Positions 11,036-23,100 of a DNA stretch of 64,000 nt are shown here, piece by piece (within the stretch, counting starts at the first letter, position 1; every line of letters begins with the position of its first letter). The stretch is taken from positions 60,648,501 through 60,712,500 of the forward strand of contig NC_084460.1 of NCBI RefSeq assembly GCF_027409185.1, read 5' to 3'. A model generated the notes under the pieces. The model worked only from the letters and a program-made list of their open reading frames with translations. It made no database searches and was not told where the DNA came from. The position numbers and the translations under genes are program-made. This DNA comes from Cynocephalus volans (Eukaryota; Chordata; Mammalia; Dermoptera; Cynocephalidae).

Positions 11036-11948
11036 TTATTTGTTGCTGCATAACCAATAACCCCAAACTTCAGCAGCTTAAAATAACATGAATTTATTAT
11101 GTCACACACTTTCTGAGAGTCAGAAACCCAAGGGCAGTGTAGCTGGGTGGTTCTGGCTCAGGGATCCTCATAAGGTTGGTAGTAATCTGCTCAGGCTGCC
11201 ATGACAAAATACCATAGACTAGGAGGTTTAAACAACAGAAATTTATGTTCTCACGGCTCTGGGGGCTGGAAGTCCAACATCAAGGTGCTGGCAGGGATGA
11301 GTTCTTCCAAGGATCTCTCTTTGGCTTACAGATGTGGGGAATGGCCATCCATCCTCTTGCTGCCTCTTCATGTGTTCTCCTGTCTATGCTTGTCAGTGTC
11401 CTAATCTCCTGTTCTTATAAGAACACCAGTAACACTGGATAGGGGCTCATCCTAATGGCCTTGTTTTAACTTAATCACCTCTTTAAAGACATTATCTCCA
11501 AATACAGTTACATTCTGAGGCACTGGGGGTTAGAATTTCAACCCGTGAATTTTGGGGGGACACAATTCAGCCCATAACAAAGTTGCAGTCAGATGTTGGC
11601 TGGAGCTATGGTCATCTGAGGCCTTCACTGGGGCTGGAGGATCCCTTCTAAGATCACCCAGCTGTGGACTGGAGACCTCAATTCTCACCACATGGTCCTC
11701 TCCTCAGGGCTGCTTGAGCATCCTCACAACATGGCAGCTAAGTTCCCCAGGCTGAGCATCTTAGAGTAAGAAGGAAGCCACAAAGTCCATGTGAACTAGT
11801 CTCAGAAGCTGTACTCCATCACTTCTACCTTATTCTATTTGTTAGAAAAGAATCACTAAGTCTACACTCAAGATAGGGAGAATTAGTCTCTGTCTTGTGA
11901 AGGGAGGCATGTCAAAGAGCTTGTGGCCATATTTCAAACCACCACAGT
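11036..11948 (-). mobile_element. Old LTR-type repeat split by a later MLT1-like LTR
   Basis: An outer element begins attatttgttgctgcataacca at about 11036. It is interrupted at about 11182 and resumes at 11581 with agttgcagtcagatgttggc, continuing to atttcaaaccaccacag. The interrupting piece (11183-11580) runs from aatctgctcaggctgccatg to ttgggggg acacaattcagcccataacaa, the complement of an MLT1-type LTR start. A short aaggttg/aaagttg pair flanks it and may be the target-site duplication. Family names are tentative. Confidence 0.55.
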
Positions 11949-12120
11949 AATTGATAAAGCAAGGGCCCTAACAGAGGAGGCCAGATAGGGCAGAGCTGGA
12001 AGAACTAGCGTGGGCCGTCGGGCTCCCTTCCCCTGCACAGTCACCTAAGTGTGCAGAGGGGTAGGGGAAGGCAGGGAGCAGCAGAGCTGGAAGCTAAGGG
12101 TGATTTCTCTCTCTTTTCAG

Positions 12121-12145
12121 TGCACAGGTCAAGGTGTTCTACACA
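12121..12145 (+). other. MYO7B: Possible 25-nt 5' UTR exon (splice-site pair)
   Basis: A strong acceptor (tttctctctcttttcag, ending 12120) is followed 25 nt later by a strong donor, tacaca then gtgagtgg at 12146. It lies 2 kb upstream of the first coding exon on the correct strand and has no ATG. It could be an untranslated MYO7B exon or a chance pair. No expression evidence is available. Confidence 0.2.
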
Positions 12146-14135
12146 GTGAGTGGCAGGAGGGAGCTTTGAAATAGGTTTTTCTGCAGAAAGGGCCGACTAG
12201 GACTTGAAGAGGGATCCCCAGAGAATTTCTGATGGCCTAGGGAAGGTGCAGACCATGAGACCACCCTGACCACTTCTGCGGGGGGGTGGGTTCTATCCCT
12301 GTGACAGCTCTGGTGTTGGGACTTCGCAAGTTGAGAGCAGGAGTCAGTTAAAGGGAAGTAACAGTTTTCAGGATGGACCGGACAGGTTCACATAACATGT
12401 GCTTATTGTTGGGTTTGGGGGGGGGGGTTGTATATCAGAAGTATTTGTATGATTACTTTTCTTCCAAAAAAGATTTAAGGCAATTTCCATGCTAGTTGGG
12501 GATAGAAATGAAGCTTGGATGCAGGATAATAGATTGTAAAGAAACAGAAAGCCAAGGAAGGGGTCATGATGAAATGAGAGACCAGTTGCTCATCAGGGCA
12601 AGCTGGTGTTCGGATGGAGGGCACTGTTGGAAGTGGCAGTGGGAGGATGTGGCTTCTGAAATGGAGTGACAGTTCTGGGTCACAGGGAGACCAGAGCAAG
12701 CCATGAGGAATGGAGGTCACTGGAGTCTGGGGTCAGAGTAGTAGCATTCTGGGATGTGTGACAGTCCATGCTCCAAGTATAGCAGGACTGACAGGGGGCA
12801 CCTGTGAGGCAGATCCTGGTGCCTGGAGAGGGACAACATGTCCTACCTGGAGGTCAGATTCCATGGGATGAGGAGAGCAGAGGGCGACTGAGCTGGGGAC
12901 CGTGAGTGGGTCTCAAATTCTACTTGGGTGGAGAAATGAGGAGCTGGAAGTGCCAATGGGAAGCCAGAGGCAGGGCAATGCCCCTTGGCTTCTTTTCCCA
13001 TCCACAACCTCCCTGGGGTACATGAGGAGGAAAGAGGGACAGGCATCCCCTTGAAAGAGCTCTCTGGGAGCCTGGATTTGGTTAAGATCTCTGCATTTTT
13101 ATGCAGACTCTTAAACCTTCCCAAAGCAGAGGATGTAGGGCAAAGAGGACAGATTTTGAAGCTGGGGAGAAGATTCCCCTTCTTTGCTTACCAATTGAAT
13201 AGCTTTGGCAAAGTCTCACTGTTTCACAGCCTCCATTTCTCATCTGTAAAATGGGTACAGCAGCATTCCTCCTGAGAGCTGCCTCTGCCTCTGTGCACAT
13301 CCTCACTCCTCCCTCAACACCATCGTCAAAGGAACATCCTCTCCAAGCCTTTGTTTGCTCTTTCGTTGGACAAATACTGACTGAGCCTTTCTGGGGGCAG
13401 GACTGTGCTAGATGCAGGGAGCAGGGCAAGGAACACAGCAGACCTGGTACCCGCCCTGTGCTGCTCAGTGCCAGGAAGGCAGAGACGCCATGAAGGAGGG
13501 TGGAGGGTTTCCTCCTGCATGTTGGGCAGGTGGGCCCTGACCTCCCTCCTCTGCCTGCTGGCTGCCTATCGGGCCTGCCTGTGTACTCCCAAAGCACCTG
13601 GGACAGCCAGGTGCTGCAGGCTGGTATGAAGTGAGGCAGATCGGGTTCGATTCTCAGCTGTGATACTAATGAACTGGGCCACCTTCCTTTGTTGAGCCTA
13701 TGTGTTAAGTGGGGAACGTCCACATTCTGGGGTGCCATGCGGTTTGGATAAAGCATGTAATGTGTCTGTGGCTCTGGTGGCCGCTGACCTGAACACTTCC
13801 CAGGATGTATGGTGATAGCTGGTTTTCATGGATGTCTGATCAGGTAAAATTTGGGCTTCTGGATGACAGGAAACTATCCTTTCCCTGTGTCAAGCCCAGG
13901 GCTGAGTGCAGAGCACATGTTCAGTAAAGGTGAGGTAGTAAGAAGTTGAGAGAGCATCTCCCTGTACTTGAGAGGTGACCATGAATCATTCGTCCATTGC
14001 TTCAGAGTCTCTTCTTGGGCCAGGCCCCACGCCAGGCACTCAGGGACATGCTGATGAGCAAGCACAGCCCCTGCCCCAGGGGCTCCCACTGAGTGCAACG
14101 TGAGGAACTGACATTCTGCTTTCTGTCCACTACAG
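12146..14135. other. Upstream or 5' UTR-intron DNA with MIR/L2-like fragments
   Basis: A G-run lies at about 12416-12427. A plus-oriented MIR patch reads ctccatttctcatctgtaaaatggg at about 13231-13255. An L2/MIR-like segment (ctgtgctagatgcaggg) is near 13403-13419, and another MIR-like patch (gttcgattctcagctgtg) lies at 13644-13661. No other coding exon is recognised. Confidence 0.45.
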
Positions 14136-14177
14136 GCTGTGTGGAGCCATAGACTCAGGATGCCGGTATTCAGGCTG
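14136..14177 (+). CDS. MYO7B: MYO7B coding exon 1 (24 nt UTR + 18 nt coding)
   Basis: The acceptor ttctgtccactacag ends at 14135 and the donor gtaagaag begins at 14178. The ATG at 14160 has A at -3. It encodes M-P-V-F-R-L and ends on a codon boundary; the next exon continues G-D-H-V-W-L, matching the class VII start xxFRLGDHVWL. It is too short for ORF finders and was found from the splice pair and homology of the join. Residues 2-3 differ from the human MSGFRL start as I remember it. No in-frame stop precedes the ATG within the exon, but no alternative upstream ATG is present either. Confidence 0.85.
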
Positions 14178-17100
14178 GTAAGAAGTGCAATTATTTGATC
14201 TATTTGGTGTTATTTGTGGAAGTTACCCAAGGCTGAGTTGAATCACTTCCCAGGAAAGAAGGAGAAAGGCAGTGAGACCCTTCAAGAAAAATATCAGAGA
14301 CAAGGGAGTTTGAGGAACAAGACAGATTCTATTATCTGAAGGAAACAAGATTGGCTAACCTCTGGGCCTCGGCAGGGTGGCCACACATGCATAGGAATCC
14401 CTCACTTATATTCAGGGCTTAAAATTTCTCAACAAAGGGACTTCTCATGTGCTGTCTCATTGTGGCAATTGCAAGGAGCTCACCCAGAGAAATCAGGTAA
14501 CTGGGTAACTGTGGGACAAGGTGGGACTCAAACACTGGGCCACATCACCACTTTGGGTTCCACATCGTGTTCTCTTCACTCAACAAATATCCATTAAGTG
14601 CCTGTTGTGTCCTAGTGGCTAAGAGACAGCTCCGTATGTAGGAAGGAAGCAGGAGATTTACTGTCGAATCAACAAATACTGAGAAACTGCCCTCCCCTGG
14701 GAGGTAGGGACAGGCCTCCAGATCACTAGGAGTGGTGTGTGCATGCCAGAGAGAAGCTCAGGGGCTGGGGGATCCCAGAGGTGAACCTCCAAACCAGCCT
14801 GGACATCCTTCCCTACTTTCCAGATTTCTAATCCCACTCCATGCCCCACAAAGCCCAGGAGAGCCAGACAGTGCTGCAAAGTCTGCTTTGGAAAAAATGC
14901 CCCAGGTAGTCTTCTTCTGAGTGCAAAGCCACATAGCAGCCATCATCCCTGACTGCTAGATTACACTGGTGAGAGGGGGACCCACCACCAAGCCAGAGCT
15001 CTGGATGGACTGACTCAGAGTGGGCAGTTAGGGTTGGGGGTTTTTTGTTGTTGTTTTTTTTTCGATTAAAGAATAGAGACGAAGCTGTTTTGTGCTCGAG
15101 AGAGGACACAGGTGGTCTAAAGATTCAAGCTGCAAGGGTTTTTGGTAACTAAATTGCAAACTTTAGGACATGGCACTATTTTAGAGCATGATGTGCTTTT
15201 AAGGCAAAGACAAACTTATTTCGCAAAAGAATATGCCCATGGATGCATTAGCTCCAAATGACCCACTGAGAATGTGACTAACCTCAAGCAGAGTTTAGAA
15301 AGATACCTAGTGAGGCTGTATTACTCACATTTACAATTGCGGGCCTGCTCTGTCTTCTAAGACTGCAAGTTCTTTGAGGAAAGGGCTGGCATCTTGTTCA
15401 TCGATGAATCCTTCAGAGGGCCCAGGTGGTTGCTGAAGTGCAGAACCACACTGAGCTCAGTACTGATGTACCACCTATCAGAGCCTACTCTGTGCTGGAC
15501 TCTATCCAGGCTCCTTGCCCATAATATGTTCTATCTTCACAACAGCCCTGTGACGTTGTCCCTTTCAACAGATGAGGAAATTGAAGCTCAGAGAGGTTAA
15601 ATGACTTTCCCAAGGTCATATAACTCATATAGAGTAGGGATTATAGCCCAGGTCTGTCTGACTTCAAAGTGGGTTTCTATCGGTTTGCTTGGGCTGCCAT
15701 AACAAAATGCCACAGTCTGGGTAGCTTAAACAACAGGCATTTATGTTCTCACAGTTCCAGAGGCTGGAAGTCCAAGATCAAGTACAACACCATCAGGGTT
15801 GGTGTCTGGCGAGGCCTGTCTTCCTGGTTTGCAGATGGCTGTCTTTTCATTGCTTTGTCACATGGTCTTCCTTCCATGCTTGAAAAAAGAGAGAGAGAAG
15901 GAGGGAGAGAGAGAGAGACCTCTGGTGTTTCTTCCTTTTCTTATAAGTACACCAGTCCTATTGGATTAGGGCCCACTCTCATGGCATTATTTAACCTTAA
16001 TTACCTCCCTGAAGGCCCTGCCTTCAAATACAGTCACATTGGGGGTTAAGTCTTCACTATATGACTTGGCGGGTGGGGGACACAATTCAGTGCACAATGG
16101 GCTTTAATTTTTACTTTATTTTCTATTTTTAAGAAAATTCAAACATGGTGAATAACTACATCGTGGAGTGAGTTTATTTTTTAAAAACAATTAATCGTAA
16201 AACCCCGCTAGGCTAAAAGACTCTTCTGGTATAATTAAAATAGATGTGAGTTGGAAAAAATTGATTTTCAAGCTGCAGAAGCATGCCCCAGGCTGGGAGT
16301 AAGGTAAGCATTTCTCCAGCAGCAGCTGAGTGCTCCTTTCTCGAAGCGAGAGGCTGGCTTACTGGCTGGAGGAAGCTCTGCCATTCGCTTGCTATGTAAC
16401 CTTGGCCAGGACCCTTTCATTCTACGGATCTCAGTTTTACCATCTGTCAAATCGACGTGGAGCTGTCTGAGACTTCTTAGGACATCCGCAGTGCATTTTC
16501 TTATCTGGGAGATCCCTGCCTGACTAGTTCTGACCATGGGGATGAGGAAGCACAGGCACAGCTACTGAGGGGCAAAGATCATAGGTGAAGTAGCCACCTG
16601 ATGCCCAGGTCAGGTGATGCAACTCCTCCAACCTCTCTGGCCTTTGAGACTTCCTCCCTTCTCACTGCCACGTCTTAGAGCCAGACCAACCTTGCTTCAA
16701 ATCCTAATGCTACCACTTACGTTTTTTTAAAATTATTTTTATTTATACATATTTATGGGGTACAGAATTGACTATCAGTATTTGTGTGCAGTATGTGATG
16801 ATCAAATCAATATTATTAGCATGTTCATCATTACAAATCATAATTACTTTTTGTGTCCCTTACCCAATTACTCCCTGTCCCCCCTCACTCACATCTTTTT
16901 GTTTGTTTGTTTTGCGCGGCTGGCTGGTCCTAGGATCCAAACCCATGACCTTGGTGTTACCAGCATCACACTCACCCAAGTGAGCTAACTGGTCAGACCA
17001 GAATTTTTTTTTTTTTTTTTTTTTTGTGACCGGTAAGGGGATCGTAACCCTTGGCTTGGTGTCATCCGCACCGCGCTCAGCCAGTGAGCGCACCGGCCAT

Positions 17101-20100
17101 CCCTATATAGGATCCGAACCTGCGGTGTGAGTGCCACTGCGCTCCCAGCGCCGCACTCTCCCGAGTGAGCCACGGGGTCGGCCCAGACCAGAAAACTTTA
17201 AATCACACATGTGGCTCATATTGTACTTCTATTAGATAGCACTGGCTGTGACCACATTAAGGATTTACACACTGAACGTTTATACAGTGTCCTTTCTCAG
17301 CAGCTAAGGGGATGGAATGAGTGGACTGGGCCTGGGTCACTTGCCCCCTTCCCAGGGTGAGGCGGTAGTGCTCCCCAAGAACCATGCACACTAAGAATTG
17401 GGGAAAGGTGAGTCCCCAAACAAAAAGTGAAGACTTTTACAGAAGGTGAACAGACCCTGCATTTCTGGTGCGCTGTTTCAGCCACGAGCTTTTTCCTGGT
17501 TTGGGCTTTGGGGAAATCCCTTTAGGCAGATGCATATATGTGCACACTCATGAGTGCTCACACATGCACATGCACACACACAGGATAGGTAACTTAAGAA
17601 TGAACACACATATACAGCTTCCCCTCACCATGCTCACCAGCCCTCACCTCCCACCCAGCGTGTGAGTAAAGGAACCCTGAGCCTCGTGCCACACCACACA
17701 CTTTCTGAACTGTCCCAAGACCCTGGTTAGAGCATAGTTTTTAGCCACTTTAATGAAGCCCCATCTTCCTTCCAAATGAGACCTATGAATATCAACATAC
17801 ATATGTGCAGAGGGGCTGGGGACCCTTCAATGGGCAAGACTCTGTTTCCTATGTATTTATCACTACTTTAATCCCCAATTTTCTCCCAGATATGCCACTC
17901 TCCTTTCAAAATGTTCTGATTCATTGGGAGTTCCATCATCTCATCTTCAGGAAGAAATTGCCCCTAGAGTTGCTGACCTGTGGCCTCTGGACGTCATCCT
18001 CTGTGCCTTGGCACACCTGTCATCCTGGGGTCACCTTCACAGTCACCCCAGACAAGCCTTTCATCTCTCCTTTGCTCTGAATCTCTTTTCCTGGACCCTA
18101 GGACTTTCTTTTTCTTGGTTTACTCCCTTGTTTTGATCTAACATATCAAATATGTAATAGCTTCCTGAGAAAGGGTGCATAAGAGGCAAATATTTTTAAT
18201 AACTTACATGTCTAAAAATATCTTTATTCACATTCGAGGTCAGATGGCTATGGGATTCCACGCAAGATGTAATTTTCCCTGAGGATCGTGACGTCATTTA
18301 CTCCACATTGTCTTCTGGCTTCCAGTGCTGCTGTTGAGAGTGCTTATAGCATTCTACCACTCTAATTCTTGATGCTTTGTGCAACGCGTTTCTCTCTCTG
18401 AAAGCTTTTATGATCTCCTCTTTGTTCCAAGTATTTTGAAACTTCATGATGATGTGTGTGGTGTGGATCTATTTTCATCCTATGTAGTTTTTACTGAAGT
18501 TTGTCCTCGAGTTGTTTTTTTCCAGAAGGCTTACGGGAATAATATTGCATCTTCAAAAAATGCTTGTTTCCTTTTTACTGGAATAACAATTTGGCTGAGT
18601 AAAAAAAAAAAAAAATCAAACCTTGGATCTTGATGTTCTCAGCACCGTGCTCTAACCACCTGGGCTAACTGGCCTACCATCTACTTTCTGTCTCTATGAT
18701 TTTGACTACTTTATATGCTTCATATGAATGGAATCACACAGTATTTGTCCTTTTGTGACTGGCTTATTTTGCTAAGCATAATGTCCTCAAGATTCATCCA
18801 TGTTGTAGCATGTGACAGGATTTCCTTCTTTTCAAAGGCTGGATAACATGGCACTGTATGCATATCCAACATTTTCTTTATCCATTCATCTGTTGATGGG
18901 CAGTTGGGTTGCTCCCATCTCTTGGCTATTGTGAATAATGGTCAATGAACACAGGTGGAAAAATGTCTCTTTGAGACCCTGCTTTGAATTCTTTTGGATA
19001 TATACCCAGAAGAGAGATTGCTGGATCATATGGTAGTTCTATTTTTAAATTTTTGAGGAACCTCCGTACTGTTTTCCATAATGACTGTACCATTTTACGT
19101 TCCAAACCAATAATGCACAACAGTTCCAATCTCTCCGCATCCCCGCCAACACTGTCATTTTCTGTTCTTTTGATAGTGGCCCTCCTAATGGGTGGATTGC
19201 TCTTTCCCTGAGATCTTTGTAGCAGTTGCTCAGCCCTCTTATAGGATTTGAATCTGTCCTGAATTTTCTCTTTTTTGTCTGGCTACCCCTCAAAAACCAT
19301 TTCTTTATTTTTGAAGTTCAATAATTTTTATTAGTATATGCCCCAGAATTCATTTTTACTGGTCATTATTTCCTGGTACTTGGTATGCATTTTCAGATTC
19401 AAGGCTTCTTTAATTTCTGGCAAGTTGTCTTGAATTATATCTATAAATAATCTTTCAGTTTTTTGCCTCCTAGTTTTCTTCTTCAGGCACTCTATTTATA
19501 TTTTTGCCTTTCCTCTATGCCTGTCCTTTTCTAGATAATCCTAATTTTTAAAATTTCTATGTTATTTTGCTCACTTTTCTCCTTCTTGATTTTTATAATC
19601 CTTACTTTATATTCTCCTGTTTTCTTTTTTTTTTTTGCTTTTTATTTATTTAATTAATTTATTTATTTTTTAATTTTTATTGAATCAAAATCGATTATAC
19701 ATATTTTTGGGTTTCAACATTGAGATATGTTGATTAAATCAATATTACTAGCACGTATATTGCTACAAATTGTAATTATTCTTTATGCCCCTTATCCAAT
19801 TTCTCCTCATCCTCCTTTCCCTCCCCCCACCCCCCTCTAATCACCCTAGATTTCTTCTCTCCCTCTGAAAGAATAATGGTTACTCTGCTGATTTGCTGCC
19901 CAAATGATTTGTCCAATGCTGAGAGGCGTGATCAGGTCCCCCAATACTTTCATAGAGCAGATGTCTCTTCCGTCACTATGAAATGGGCTCTGTGGAGAGA
20001 GACATCTTCCCCCTTTCTTTATCTCTGCTGGCGACTCTCCTTGTGTCAACTGACTCCAGTGGTTGGCGGACCATCTGCATGGTGGCTGTGGCATCTAGCC

Positions 20101-23100
20101 GCCTTCGCAGCAGCCGTGGTTATCGTGGTGGCTGTGGTGGGCCACCCACATGGAGATGTTTTTGGCATGCTCCGTGGTGCTGGCGGTGTGCCTAGTTGTG
20201 GAGAGTGTCCAATCCCTGGTTCCATGCCATCAGTCCCGAGGCACTGGCACAGTGTGCCTGGTTGTGGGAGGGAAGTCCAGTCCCCTTCTCCATGCCCCAG
20301 GTCCCAATGCAGGCTCCAGGTCCCAGGGTAGGCCCCAAGGCACTGGTGTGGTGTGCCTGGTTGTGGGAGGGGTGTCTGGTCCCCTTCTCCATGCCTCTGG
20401 CCCCTGGACAGGGCCCAGCGCAGTCTCCTGTTGCTTTCTATTTTGCTTTCATTTCTGGTCCATGTTTCCTTTTCCTCTGTTTCTTTTTCTTTTTTTAAAT
20501 GTATTTATTTAATTGATATATTGTAATTGTACATGTTTCTGGGGTAGTTTTCCTCAAATTCTTTCTTGATCTCTCCCAGCTCAAGTCTTATTCTTCTCAG
20601 TTATCTCACCATCTAATTCCTGAGCTCTGTTGCCTCTGATCTTCACTTCAGAAAGCTTTTGTAAGTGACGGTGAAATGCTTGGTCACAAGTCTCCACTGC
20701 TCTGTGGCAGTTCTTTTTCTTCTGGTGAGTGTCAGTCAGCTGCTTCTTTCCTCCTTTTGGAATCCAGTATCTTCATATGGAGACCTGTGCTGTTTGCTTT
20801 TGGATTACTCCTCTTTGAATGGGGTGAGCTCTCCTGGACCTGAAGGAGGTTCATATGGGGCTGATGCCATGTTGCAGGCTAGCAGAAGGCTTGTATGTGA
20901 ATTTTTAGTCTTTACATTTGCAGCCAATGAATTTGGGTACTGTAGGGCTTTTCACAGGGCAAAGCGTCTCTTCTCCTACCTCACAGACATACTGCTTCCT
21001 GCAAATATGTCTTGTCTGTTTCTTAGAACCAAGCCAGGCCAGGGAAGCTCATTGTCACCTCGTGCCCTTGCTCTTGCCTTGAAGCAAGAAATGCCCCTTT
21101 TGCACATCAGGATGAAACCTGCAGCTGGGACCATCTTTTCAGCTTCTTCCTGCATCTTCTGGCCGACCTCCTGCCTGCTCTGTAGTCCAGGGGCTCAGCG
21201 ATCTCCCAGTGTCACTGAAGATGGTGTTCTTGTTTCTGTCTTTCATTCTCCTAGTTGCTTGTGAGTGATTTCTGAGAGGATGCAAGTGAAAAGCTCAACT
21301 CTTGCCACCACCTTCATTTGAAAAGCCCTCTGCTCTCCAAACCACTCTGCCACACTGCCTTCATAAATAGTGGCCGATTTTTTTTTTCTTCTTGAGAAGT
21401 GCTGTAGAGCCTGAGCTCCTGTCCTTGGTCAGCTTATTGTCCCAGACAAGACAGAGACATGGAGACAAGCTGTACAGGCAGTGTTTGCTACCTGCCCAGT
21501 GAGCAGCGTATGTGACACATGCTCAGAGGAGACTTGGAGGGAGAGAAAGAGAGAAAGAAGGACCGACAGGGAGAGGGTGGAGGTAGAAAGGAAGGAAGGG
21601 AGGGAGGGAGGGAAGGAGAAAGGAAAGGAAAGGAAGAGAGAGAAAGAGAGAGGAGAGGTGACAGAGAAGAGCTCCAGTGCCTTGGGAGCTCTCTGTCGGA
21701 AGGGACAGCCCCAGCACAGGCAAGTCTCCAGGGGGAAGGGGAAGTGGGAGTGGGAAAGACCACTGTCTTCTTTCTGCCCTCAGGGTGACCATGTGTGGCT
21801 GGATTCTTCCTCTGCCAACAAGACCAGTGTGGCCATCGGGGGCATCATCAAAGAAACAAAGCCAGGCAAGGTTTTGGTTGAGGATGATGAGGGCAAGGTC
21901 AGTGTCACGAGGTCTCCTCTTGCCCCCACCCCCCAGCGCCCCGGAGCCCTTCCCCTCTCTGGTGCTGCTCCCCAACACCAGGGGTTCCAAAGCCCAGATA
22001 GGGACCTCTGTGGCAGGACAGAGTACGGGGAACACTGCATGTTTGTCTTGGGAATGTTTGAGAACTGCAGTCATGGGAAAGTAGAAGTGGGGGGCGGAAG
22101 GAGGGAGGTGAGAAAGGGGTGCAGCGGCAGAGACAGAGACGAGGGAGGGCAGAGAGCTGGCTCACAACGCCAGGGGCGGGTGGGAGGGAAAGGTGGCTGA
22201 GGAAGCATGTGGAGGGGAGGCAGGGGCAACGCAGCCAAGTGGCAGGCAGGCGGCCGGGGGCGGCCCAGTGCAGCCAGCTCATCTACCTGATCGGCGAGGG
22301 CCTACCGAGGGCAGCAGAGGTAGGGCTTGCAGGGCGAGGCACCTGTGGACTTGTCCTATGAGCTCTAGATTATGGAAGTCAGTAAAATAATAATAATAAT
22401 AATAGCTTTTATATGCATTATGCTATACAGTTTTTTTTTTAATGCTTTTACTTGTACTCTTTTATTCCAACAACCTATGAAGTCCCCACCTGTAATCTGA
22501 CCCTCAATCTAAATTTCAAGTACAAGCTCCTCCATCCTCGGTCTTAAATTCAGCCCTAGCCCCAGCTACACACTGACCCTGGGCCCTAGACACATGCTGA
22601 TCCCAGCCGTAGATGAGCTTGGTCCTGTTACAAGTGCCCCTTGACCTTAGCCGCAGACTGACCCTGGCCAGGGAGTGGCCAACAGCCGCAGATTGGCTGA
22701 TCTGTGGCCCTGCAGGTGGCCTCACTGCTGAGAACTTGGAGGGGTGCTGCAGGCTGGCTGGCACAGAGGCCACCTCTCAGGGGAGTCTGCACTGTCATTT
22801 CAGGAACACTGGATCCGAGCAGAGGACCTCAGTGCCCTCAGCCCCATGCATCCCAACTCAGCTCAGGATGTGGACGACATGATCCGCCTGGGGGACCTGA
22901 ATGAGGCGGGTATGGTGCGCAACCTCCTGATCCGCTACCAGCAGCACAAGATCTATGTGAGTCCCATGTCCATGGTGGAGCCCCTCATAGGGGGCTGACC
23001 CCCTGGGTGGGGAAGAAAACAATGCCCCAGGGGGTCTAGAGCCAGGCGCCACTCACCATGCCCTCCCCTCACTGTGCAAGGTGGGCCAGGTACCTAACCT

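Noticed and set aside
20665..21264. 199-codon plus-strand frame in intron 1
   Set aside because: No homology recognised, and the flanking sequence looks like old retroelement.
21481..22200. 239-codon frame running through exon 2
   Set aside because: Polypurine-driven reading frame; the genuine signal is only the in-phase exon 21784-21897.
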